A DNA stretch of 5,408 bases from Gemmatimonadota bacterium. Lineage in GTDB: Bacteria > Gemmatimonadota > Gemmatimonadetes > Gemmatimonadales > GWC2-71-9. The notes beneath the pieces were generated by a model. That model was not told where the DNA came from. It saw nothing but the letters and a program-made list of their open reading frames with translations, and did not search any database. The stretch lies in contig JACPAP010000055.1 in the NCBI GenBank assembly GCA_016180765.1, positions 1 through 5,408 on the forward strand, given 5' to 3'. Below are positions 1 through 5,408 of the stretch, in pieces. The first letter of the stretch is position 1. Every line of letters starts with the position of its first letter. Position numbers and translations under genes: made by a program.

Positions 1-1521
1 TCGAACGTCTCGCGGCTGCCCCGCTGCTGGTGCAGCCGGCGCCACGCGTCCTGGAGGTAGTCCTGGTAGGTCGCCGCCGTGAACCGCTGGGCCATGCGGC
101 CGCCCATCAGCCGGGCCAGCTCCAACAGCACGTCTCCGGTCTGCCGGGTATCGAACACCGGTTGCATCACCGGCTGTTGCAGCAGGCTCACCCCCGCGCG
201 CGGCTCGAAGTCGTTCCATTGCTCCAGCGGATCGTGATCCGGAAGGATCACGTCCGCCTGCATCGCGGTCTCATCCTGGAAGCGCGAGAAGCTCACCTTG
301 AACGGGACCCTCGCCAGGGCGGCGGCCAAGCCGAGGCCGGCAGGGCTCGCGTAGGCCGGGTTGGCTCCGTGAACGAACAGCACCGCGACCCGATCTTCCC
401 GCATCGCCTGCGTCAGGTCCACGAGGCGCTGATACCGACTCCCGCCCGTGGCATTAGGCGCGGCACCGAACCCGACCGTCCGGCCCACGTTCCCCGCGAC
501 GTAGTTCAACAGGTGGACGGCGGCCGCGGTGGCATGGGCGTCCGCGTGTTGCGCCCCCATGCCTCCCGCCACCGCGACGCTCGGGCCGGCGGTGAATGCC
601 CGCGCCTGAGCCCAGGCGATCGCGGACGATCACGTGGGCGATCGCCAACGCCAGCACGCCCTCCGTGCCGGGCGCCGGAGGGATCCACTCGTCCGCGTTC
701 TGAGCGGTGAGGCTCATACGCGGCTCAACGTGCACGAACTTGCCCATCGTGCCGTCGGCGAACGCGTGGGACGCGACGAACCCGCGAGTGTACTCCAGCG
801 GCGAGAGCCAGGTCTCGAGGAAGTCGGCTCCGAACGACACGATGTAGCGCGCGGCGCCGAGGTCGTACCGGGGCAGCTCCTCCGTGCCGAAGACCTCGCG
901 GGTGGCATGGCGCAACGCCTCGTAGCCGAATGGCTCGTACACCACGCGGCCGGAAGACCCGAGCGTGGTGAGCCAGTCGCTCACCAGTCGGTCGAAGGTG
1001 CCCGCCTCGTTGCCGGTGACGAACCAGACCTGGGCGCCGGGAGCCGCCCCCAAGCGCTCACCTACGCGGGTGACGGCGTCCTGCCAGGAGATCGGCTCGA
1101 ACGTCCCCGCGGCGTTCTTGGCCAGCGGCCCCCGCACTCGGTCGGGATTGTACAGTCCCTGGAGCGCTGCCTGGCCGCGCGCGCACAGCTTCCCGTGGTT
1201 GATCGGATGGTCGGGATTGCCCTCGAGCTTGACCGCCCGGCCTTCCCGCACCCGCGCGTGGACGCCGCAGCCGGCCGGACACTCGCGGCACGTGGTGGCA
1301 TACCAGGTGGCGACCCCGGGAACCTGGTCCTCCACCGGAATGAGATAGGGAATCAGCTTCTCGGGAGACTGGCTACCGCAGGCGGTGGCCGCGAGCGACC
1401 CGCCGCCGGCAACGCCGAGGACCCGAAGGAACCGTCGACGGTTCATGCCGCGCTCCGCGCCGTGCAGGCCGTCCGCGCCGCTCATGCCGTCCATGCCGTC
1501 ATGCTGCCCCACGCCGTCCAT
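1..1521 (-). pseudogene. actB: ActB-like Tat-exported Fe-S/MopB subunit of alternative complex III, frame-disrupted, runs off window
   Basis: The reading frame from 1521 encodes an N-terminal MopB-type domain. It has a Tat signal (NRRRFLRV, residues 27-34), a possible lipobox ending at Cys48 (AATAC), and a C-x2-C-x3-C-x27-C cluster (C78, C81, C85, C113) fitting a [4Fe-4S] centre. Conserved blocks follow, such as EPFGYEALR, SFGADFLETWLSP and NADEWIPPAPGTEG. After HVIVRD (residues 296-301) the frame turns into arginine/glycine-rich nonsense ending at 454. The lower frame, open from 629 to the window edge, carries the family sequence on: ARAFTAGPSVAVAGG, LFVHGANPAY, ADVILPDHDPLEQW. No Cys or other recognisable Mo ligand is visible, as expected for ActB, which lacks the molybdopterin cofactor. 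ATG 1521 lies 7 bp after the cytochrome stop but has no Shine-Dalgarno. ATG 1446 has GGAG 6 nt upstream and sits right at the Tat motif. A related quinone-complex subunit such as QrcB is the main alternative. Family assignment is firm; whether the break is real is open. Confidence 0.8.
1447..1521 (-). repeat. Degenerate 9-bp tandem repeat (xTG-rAC-GGC) in the actB leader
   Basis: Between the two candidate actB starts the minus strand carries imperfect nonamers of the form ATGGACGGC: ATGGACGGC, an ATGACGGC, ATGGACGGC, ATGAGCGGC, GCGGACGGC and CTGCACGGC. If translated they give a Met/Asp/Gly/His-rich leader (HDGMDGMSGADGLHG) ahead of the Tat motif. Such short repeats can change length by slippage. 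The repeat is out of character with the rest of the gene. Confidence 0.55.
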
Positions 1522-1528
1522 GCCGCGC

Positions 1529-2137
1529 TCAGTAATGACATGCCGTGCAGTCCGTGGTGACCTTGTTCTTCTTATGGCAGTCCAGGCACCAGCCCATCTT
1601 GAGCGACGCGAACTGGTAGACCTGCGGCATCCGCTCCACCTGGCCGTGGCACGTCTGGCAGGTGATCTCGGCCTTGACCGCGGTTTCCCGCTTCAGGTGA
1701 CGCATGTGCGGGAAATGCACGAAGGGAGGCATCCGGTGGACCTTGATCCACTCGATCGCCTGGTTTGACATCGCCGCCTCGCGCACCTTCTGCACCTCCG
1801 GGATCGCCGCCCCGGCGATCAGGTGGCAGCCCATGCAGGTCTTCATACTGGGCATACCGGGATACGGCGCGCTTTCGGCGCTGGAGTGGCAATAGCGGCA
1901 ATCGATCTGGTACTGCCCCGCGTGGACGTCGTGCCGAAAGAAGACGGGCTGGCGGGGACCGGGGAGGCCGGCGGTATCAGGGATTTCGGGCGCCTCGAAG
2001 GGCGGCGTGGCCTGCTGCTGGGCCGGGGGCTGCTGCGCTCGCACCGACCGCTCGGGTCCGACGAGCCCAACCACCGCCACACCCAGCAGGAGCGCACGGG
2101 CCGCGTGGCGTCCCGCCGTACCGGCGTCAATCGTCAT
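1529..2137 (-). CDS. actA: Pentahaem c-type cytochrome, ActA-like subunit of alternative complex III
   Basis: This 202-residue protein has five CxxCH haem-binding motifs: CRYCH (80-84), CMGCH (101-105), CQTCH (160-164), CLDCH (184-188) and CTACH (197-201). Five haems is the number known for ActA, the periplasmic multihaem cytochrome of alternative complex III. Extra histidines (H69, H72, H134, H141, H144, H147) could be distal haem ligands. A hydrophobic stretch at residues 13-27 followed by SVRAQQ looks like a signal peptide, cleaved after RA or kept as an anchor, then a Pro/Gln-rich linker to about residue 50. The open frame runs further upstream to 2317, but that part is locally AT-rich and unlike a cytochrome N-terminus, so ATG 2137 is chosen. 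It has no clear Shine-Dalgarno of its own and overlaps the stop of a 7-codon frame that does. The protein ends one residue after the fifth motif. The actB-like gene follows 7 bp later, supporting an operon. Other multihaem c3/c7-like cytochromes are the alternative, but the neighbour favours ActA. Confidence 0.87.
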   Translation of the reverse strand: MTIDAGTAGRHAARALLLGVAVVGLVGPERSVRAQQPPAQQQATPPFEAPEIPDTAGLPGPRQPVFFRHDVHAGQYQIDCRYCHSSAESAPYPGMPSMKTCMGCHLIAGAAIPEVQKVREAAMSNQAIEWIKVHRMPPFVHFPHMRHLKRETAVKAEITCQTCHGQVERMPQVYQFASLKMGWCLDCHKKNKVTTDCTACHY

Positions 2138-2157
2138 CGCCCATCTGGACCGCGCAT
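2134..2157 (-). other. Seven-codon upstream open frame overlapping the actA start (possible leader peptide)
   Basis: ATG at 2157 opens a frame of seven codons (MRGPDGR) whose TGA (2136-2134) overlaps the actA ATG in an ATGA arrangement. GGAG (2165-2168) lies 7 nt upstream, a good Shine-Dalgarno spacing, whereas actA itself has no visible ribosome binding site. This is the geometry of translational coupling. The peptide is too short to judge by coding statistics. The frame could also be chance, or the true N-terminus of actA displaced by a small indel. Confidence 0.35.
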
Positions 2158-2229
2158 GTGTTCGCTCCACATCCACCGGGCCGAGGCCGCCCGTGCAAAC
2201 TGGTTGGTGCGACCGAATTACGACGTGAT

Positions 2230-2278
2230 GGGCGATCGCAGAAAAGGGCCTCGTGAAAATATTCACATGCGATCGCCC
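2230..2278. repeat. Nested inverted repeat in the actA leader: GGGCGATCGCA / TGCGATCGCCC
   Basis: An 11-bp perfect inverted repeat has arms at 2230-2240 and 2268-2278 with a 27-bp spacer. Each arm contains the palindromic octamer GCGATCGC. The spacer holds a second near-palindrome, GTGAA-AATA-TTCAC (2253-2266). The repeat lies just downstream of the candidate -10 element, so it could be a paired operator for a dimeric or tetrameric regulator. In RNA it could fold as an 11-bp stem in the 5' untranslated region. No regulator is encoded nearby and none is proposed. Confidence 0.6.
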
Positions 2279-2282
2279 CACA

Positions 2283-2310
2283 AAAATACTGCGCCACCCG
2301 CGTAAGACAA
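2283..2310 (-). promoter_or_regulatory. Candidate promoter of the actAB operon
   Basis: On the minus strand TTGTCT (2305-2310) and TATTTT (2283-2288) are separated by 16 bp, close to a housekeeping -35/-10 pair. Read with the two following bases, TATTTTTG (2281-2288) also matches the TAnnTTTG -7 element described for Bacteroidota, with GTTG 19 bp upstream. The site lies in the most AT-rich part of the region, about 145 bp before the actA start, and initiation would fall near the right arm of the inverted repeat. Inferred from sequence only. Confidence 0.4.
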
Positions 2311-2329
2311 CTCGCACCGGTGTGCCGAG
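2304..2329 (-). terminator. Weak candidate intrinsic terminator after the trmJ block
   Basis: On the minus strand CTC-G-GCAC, loop ACCG, GTGC-GAG (2311-2329) forms a 7-bp stem with one bulged base, followed by the T-rich run TTGTCTTA. It begins 20 bp after the stop of the plug-domain remnant, where the upstream transcription unit should end. The stem is short and the T-run is interrupted, and it overlaps the candidate -35 element. Confidence 0.35.
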
Positions 2330-2348
2330 CCGGCCTACCGACGACCGT

Positions 2349-2603
2349 CTATCTGGTCCAGAACGCGATCACGCCGCACTGCGAGTCGGTGCGGTTGAAC
2401 TCGGGAGGCAGGTTGCCGGCGCCGCTGTAGACCTCGACCCCTTCGACCTGCTCGGGCGCCAACAGTTGATCCACGTGCACGGTGCGCGCGTTGCCGAGGT
2501 ACAGGCCATCAATGAAATACAGCGGCGGGCACCAGGAGTCGCGCAGCTGCGGGCTCGGAACGTCGAGGGCCTCCACCAACAATGTGGGGTCAGGGAGAGC
2601 GCC
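2349..2603 (-). pseudogene. C-terminal remnant of a secreted TonB-type plug-domain protein
   Basis: The open frame between a TAG at 2604-2606 and the stop at 2349 encodes about 84 residues. The body, CPPLYFIDGLYLGN, VHVDQLLAPEQVEGVEVYSG and the tail SQCGVIAFWTR, matches the C-terminal end of the small plug or carboxypeptidase-regulatory-like proteins common in Gemmatimonadota. The two cysteines (WCPP and SQCG) that usually accompany this fold are kept. Everything upstream is missing: no signal peptide and no beta-sandwich domain. The first residues overlap the end of trmJ in another frame. Possible starts are two adjacent TTG codons (2582 and 2579) without a ribosome binding site. The conserved tail suggests recent truncation rather than long decay. 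A short expressed protein translated by read-through from trmJ is the less likely alternative. Confidence 0.65.
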
Positions 2604-3318
2604 CTACAAGCCGCAGGTACCTGACCACTTCGATGCACATGGCCCGCGCCAGCTCCACCTCGCGCGCGTCGAACGGGGTCCGGTGAATGACCTCGCGCAC
2701 GGTCCGCATGATCGCCTCCGGCCGGCGGGTCTTGAAGAAGTCAATCGCCTCCAGCGCCGCCCGCGCGTCCCCGAAGAGCCGCTCCAGCTGCTCCTGCCTC
2801 GCCGGCTCCGCGGCCCGGCGGGGCGGCTTCAACGGCGGCGTTCCGCGGGCCAGGAACAGCTCGTACGCCATCACCGCCACGGCCTGCGCCAGATTCAGCG
2901 ACGGGTACTCGGCGCTGGTAGGGATGGTCACGATCCGGTGGCAGCGATCCAGCTCGTCGTTGGTCAGCCCCTGGTCTTCCGGCCCAAACACCAGCGCGAC
3001 CAGCGTCGCCTCGCTCATCGCGAGGAGCTCGCCCACCGCCTCGCGCGGCCGCTGCGCGTTCCGCTTGGCGCTTCGCTGCCGGGCGGTAAAGCCCACCACC
3101 TGATGGCAGTCGGCCAGCGCCGGATCCAGCGCATCGAATACCTGGACGCGCTTCAGCACGTCGCCGGTCTGGTGCGCGATCCCCTCGACGCGATAGGCGT
3201 CGTACTCGGCCGGGGCCACCAGCCTCAGGTCCCGCAGCGCGAAGTTTTTCATGATACGGATCACGCTGGCGATGTTTACCAGATCCTGGGGCCGGTGCAG
3301 CACGATGACCAGCGACAC
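2590..3318 (-). CDS. trmJ: TrmJ-type SPOUT tRNA (Cm32/Um32) 2'-O-methyltransferase
   Basis: This 242-residue protein is of SpoU/TrmH type, a trefoil-knot (SPOUT) enzyme that transfers a methyl group from S-adenosylmethionine to a ribose 2'-OH. Motif 1 is N15-IASVIR21-IMKNF, with the catalytic-type Asn and Arg. Motif 2 is VFGPEDQGL (110-118). Motif 3 is IPTSAEYPSLNLAQA (132-146). The middle part (IAHQTGDVL, then VVGFTARQR at 74-82) and the C-terminal helical segment (LERLFGDARAALEAIDFF, REVELARAMC) resemble TrmJ, which modifies position 32 of tRNA, more than TrmH or RlmB. Length fits TrmJ. GTG 3318 is chosen because GGAGG (3326-3330) stands 7 nt upstream and homologues begin at this SLVIVLHRP block; the frame is open further upstream without support. 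The start is 2 bp after the kinase stop, so the two are probably translationally coupled. The exact RNA target is inferred from family resemblance. Confidence 0.88.
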   Translation of the reverse strand: MSLVIVLHRPQDLVNIASVIRIMKNFALRDLRLVAPAEYDAYRVEGIAHQTGDVLKRVQVFDALDPALADCHQVVGFTARQRSAKRNAQRPREAVGELLAMSEATLVALVFGPEDQGLTNDELDRCHRIVTIPTSAEYPSLNLAQAVAVMAYELFLARGTPPLKPPRRAAEPARQEQLERLFGDARAALEAIDFFKTRRPEAIMRTVREVIHRTPFDAREVELARAMCIEVVRYLRLVGRSP

Positions 3319-3320
3319 GG

Positions 3321-4391
3321 TCAGGCCTCCGGGAGATCCTCGCGCCAGACGCTCACGCCCTCGGTCCCGATGGCGCAATCCAACACCACGCCACCGTGGG
3401 CCTGCGCCGCACTGGCGATGCGAGCCCGGCGATCGACCGGCCCAAGGACCAACAGGCTGGCGCCCGGGCGTGGACCCGCCGGCTTGACCCCCCAGGCGCC
3501 AGCATCACGAAGGGCAGCCACCAGACGCTGGGTGGGCGGTGCGGACCAGATGGGATCGAGCACCACGTAGTGGCGGGTCGCGTCCTGGAAAAGACGGCCT
3601 GCGCGCCGCCAATCCCCCAGCTCCCACGACTCCACCACCGGGGCCACGAGATCCCGCAATCCGACCAGCGCCTCTACCACGCCGGTCTGGCCCGCGGCCA
3701 CCGCGTCCCACACGCGCCGCGCCGCGGCCTCGGCGGCGTACGCCCGGCCGAGGTAGACGAGCAGCAGGTGCGCACCGCACTCGGCGAGCCGGCCCGCTTC
3801 GAGCGAGACGGCACGCACCGCAACCACGTCCGCGCCAACCTCCAACGCCTGCACGCCGCCCAGCGCCGCCGTGTAGGGATCCTGCCGGCCGCTCAGTCGC
3901 CGCCGCTCCCTCGTCTCCAGATGAAACGCCAGCTCGGCGAACTCGGTGGCGTCGTAGACTTCGTTCCGGCAGTGGGCCAGCGCGGCGAGCACCGCGACAT
4001 CCAGGGCACCGCGCTCGCCGAGCCCGGCGCCGGGGGGTGCGTTGCTCCGCGTCAGGATCTCGATACCTCCGGTCACGGGCAACATGTTGAGCGCAGCCTT
4101 CGGCGCATCCAGGGTCCCGTCGTACGCCATCGCGGAGGCCTGCGCCACGGTCACGCGGCGGTCGCGATCTTCCGACCGCAGCCGGATGGTGCCACCCCCC
4201 AGGCGCACCTCCACGTGCACCGACAGGCTGATCGCGGCCCCGACCGCCGCCCCACCGTGTTTCGCGGCGAACAGGGCCACGTCGGTTCCGCCGCCGGCGA
4301 GATCCACTCGCAGCGGGGTGCGAGCGCAGATTCGGTACGGCGGAGCTTCCGGCACAGCTAGGCTAGGGGCGCGTCTCAGAAGTTCGCTCAC
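3321..4391 (-). CDS. GHMP-family sugar kinase homologue with degenerate nucleotide-binding motifs
   Basis: This 356-residue protein fits the GHMP fold (galactokinase, homoserine, mevalonate and heptose-7-phosphate kinases). The N-terminal motif RTPLRVDLAGGGTDV (24-38) matches the HddA-like branch, as does SGRQDPYTAALGGVQ (167-181), whose D171 is the likely catalytic Asp. Motif 2, normally PxxxGLGSSSA, reads PPGAGLGERGA (119-129), so the serines that contact phosphate are absent. The C-terminal motif 3, normally GxKxxGAGGGG, reads GVKPAGPRPGA (301-311), so its glycine run is broken. The protein may be a weak or altered kinase, or a sugar-phosphate binder. GTG 4391 begins 18 bp after the protease stop and lacks a clear Shine-Dalgarno. 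GTG 4355 (residue 13), nearer the usual family start, is an alternative. The substrate cannot be read from the sequence, and no heptose or lipopolysaccharide genes are present beside it. Confidence 0.8.
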   Translation of the reverse strand: MSELLRRAPSLAVPEAPPYRICARTPLRVDLAGGGTDVALFAAKHGGAAVGAAISLSVHVEVRLGGGTIRLRSEDRDRRVTVAQASAMAYDGTLDAPKAALNMLPVTGGIEILTRSNAPPGAGLGERGALDVAVLAALAHCRNEVYDATEFAELAFHLETRERRRLSGRQDPYTAALGGVQALEVGADVVAVRAVSLEAGRLAECGAHLLLVYLGRAYAAEAAARRVWDAVAAGQTGVVEALVGLRDLVAPVVESWELGDWRRAGRLFQDATRHYVVLDPIWSAPPTQRLVAALRDAGAWGVKPAGPRPGASLLVLGPVDRRARIASAAQAHGGVVLDCAIGTEGVSVWREDLPEA

Positions 4392-4409
4392 GAGCAGCCC
4401 GACGCGACA

Positions 4410-5408
4410 CTAGCTGATGCCCAGCTCGGCCTTGGCGTCGGGTGGGAGGAGCGGGAGAACCTGGCTCACCGGCACCGCGAAACCGAGCCCCGCTGCTTCC
4501 TTCAAGCCGGCGGCGTGCACCGCGACGACCTCGCCGTTGGCGTTGAAGATCGGGCTGCCGCTGGATCCCCCGATGGTGAACCCGTCGAACTGAATCCGGT
4601 CCGTCGTCACCTTGCTGAAGATCCCGGCGGCCATGGACGTGCGCACGGTCCGGGTCTGGTCCAGCGCCAACGCCGCCCCTCGCGGGAAGCCGATCAGCGC
4701 GGCCGACTCTCCCTGACGCGCCCGGGTGCCGGCCCAGTCCGCCTTGGCGATGTAGGGACCGGCGTAGCTGGGGATCTTGAGGACCGCCAGGTCGGGACCG
4801 TCGGGCGGCGCCACGGCCACTACGGCGACTCGAACGCCGTATCGCTGATCCGCCATGGTGATGAACACGGAGTCGGCCTGGCGACCTTCCGGCGCGGCGA
4901 CGTGCCGATTGGTCAAGAAGTAGCCGGAACGCGTGATCACGAACCCCGAGCCGTCCCACGCCTCGTCGCCGGCGAACGCGGTGACCAGCCCCACGGCCCC
5001 CTGGTTGGCCTGCGAGATGGCCGCCAGGTCCACGCCTTTCACCGCCCGGAGCTGCTGGTCGATGTTGTTGGCTCGGTCTTCCGCGCTTCGGAGCGCCCGG
5101 CGGAGGCTGTCCAGCAGGGCGCTCGAGACCTGTGTGTCGCTGGCGCGGCTCACCTCCCCGCGAAGTCGCTGGAGGTCGGCCTGGGCCTGGCGCCGCGCCG
5201 AATCGCCGGCGGCGAGCTGCTGGTTGAGCGATGCCTGGGCCCGCTGGAGCGAGGCCTCCAGCGCGGCCGTCTTGCTACTGGCCTGAACCAGCGCGGTTCG
5301 CAGGCTCTCCACCACGGCGGCCGGCGCCGAGCTGCCGCGCGCGCTATCCAGCGCCACCCGGAGGTGGTCGTACTCGGCCTGGGCCGCTCGGCGCAGCGAG
5401 TCCGCGGC
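4410..5408 (-). CDS. Coiled-coil trypsin/HtrA-like serine protease, 5' end outside window
   Basis: The frame is open to the window edge, so the N-terminus, including any signal peptide, is not seen; 332 residues are visible. Residues 1 to about 125 are rich in Ala, Gln, Ser, Arg and Leu with heptad-like spacing and recurring DSLRRA-type phrases (3-8, 100-105), suggesting a long coiled coil. The rest is a chymotrypsin-fold domain of the trypsin_2/S1C kind: GSGFVITRSGYFLTNRHVA with His169, GPDLAVLKI with Asp206, and GGSSGSPIF with Ser283, giving a full catalytic triad. IGFPRG and GLGFAVPVSQV are also typical of HtrA relatives. No PDZ domain follows; the chain ends about 35 residues after the GLGFAVP block. 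GTG 5357 is only an internal codon, since the coiled coil continues upstream of it. A role in periplasmic quality control or stress sensing is likely by family but not shown. The next gene begins 18 bp after its stop. Confidence 0.85.
   Translation of the reverse strand, partial: AADSLRRAAQAEYDHLRVALDSARGSSAPAAVVESLRTALVQASSKTAALEASLQRAQASLNQQLAAGDSARRQAQADLQRLRGEVSRASDTQVSSALLDSLRRALRSAEDRANNIDQQLRAVKGVDLAAISQANQGAVGLVTAFAGDEAWDGSGFVITRSGYFLTNRHVAAPEGRQADSVFITMADQRYGVRVAVVAVAPPDGPDLAVLKIPSYAGPYIAKADWAGTRARQGESAALIGFPRGAALALDQTRTVRTSMAAGIFSKVTTDRIQFDGFTIGGSSGSPIFNANGEVVAVHAAGLKEAAGLGFAVPVSQVLPLLPPDAKAELGIS

Noticed and set aside
454..629. C-terminal tail of the first actB frame after the break as real protein
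   Set aside because: It is Arg/Gly-rich without family similarity, while the lower frame over the same bases continues the MopB sequence.
606..632. Programmed ribosomal frameshift at the actB break
   Set aside because: No slippery heptamer or clear stimulatory structure is seen, and a frameshift would not explain the missing residues.
30..1560. Long plus-strand open frames (30-710 and 634-1560) opposite the actB-like gene
   Set aside because: They are rich in Arg, Gly, His and Ala with no recognisable motif, and lie antisense to clear ActB sequence; long antisense frames are expected in GC-rich DNA.
2230..2278. Inverted repeat as an insertion-sequence end or attachment site
   Set aside because: No transposase or integrase, no flanking target duplication, and the position fits an operon leader better.
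2138..2317. Upstream extension of the actA frame to a start at 2317
   Set aside because: The extra 60 codons cross the AT-rich control region and the inverted repeat, and would place the signal peptide in the middle of the protein.
3319..3378. Upstream extension of the trmJ frame to 3378
   Set aside because: It overlaps the kinase gene, adds an Arg/Gly-rich segment unlike TrmJ, and ignores the well-placed GGAGG before GTG 3318.
2482..4361. Long plus-strand open frames (2482-3570 and 3396-4361) opposite trmJ and the GHMP homologue
   Set aside because: Low-complexity Arg/Pro/Gln composition and no family resemblance; the minus strand carries intact family motifs over the same bases.

Overview
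The window is a GC-rich stretch of bacterial chromosome in which every gene I can support lies on the minus strand, so transcription runs from high to low coordinates. The protein set suggests a member of the Gemmatimonadota or a close relative. The hints are an Act-type (alternative complex III) respiratory gene pair whose ActB-like protein keeps a cysteine cluster, a fragment ending in the SQCGVIAFWTR-type tail of small secreted plug-domain proteins, and a possible FCB-style promoter (TAnnTTTG). The assignment is from memory of protein families, not from a search.

Upstream block (5408 to about 2349). A 5'-truncated gene for a coiled-coil trypsin/HtrA-like serine protease is followed after 18 bp by a GHMP-family sugar kinase homologue with degenerate nucleotide-binding motifs. 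After 2 bp comes a TrmJ-type tRNA 2'-O-methyltransferase starting at a GTG with a good Shine-Dalgarno. The last 255 bases hold the C-terminal remnant of a plug-domain protein whose 5' part is gone and whose start now lies inside the end of trmJ. A GC hairpin followed by a T-rich run (2304-2329) could end this transcription unit.

Control region (2138-2348). This short, locally AT-rich gap holds a candidate promoter, an 11-bp inverted repeat built on GCGATCGC that encloses a second small palindrome (GTGAA-N4-TTCAC), and a 7-codon open frame with its own Shine-Dalgarno whose stop overlaps the next start codon.

Downstream block (2137 to 1). A pentahaem cytochrome c (ActA-like) is followed 7 bp later by an ActB-like, Tat-exported iron-sulfur subunit of the molybdopterin-oxidoreductase superfamily. 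Together they look like the first two genes of an alternative complex III operon, which moves electrons from quinol to periplasmic or membrane acceptors. The actB-like frame is broken near position 620. The protein switches reading frame there and about 30-45 residues expected in the family are missing. The break sits exactly in a GCGATCGC octamer, one of four in the window. Either this is a real deletion that inactivates actB, or it is an assembly or sequencing error.

I saw no tRNA, rRNA, CRISPR array or insertion sequence.
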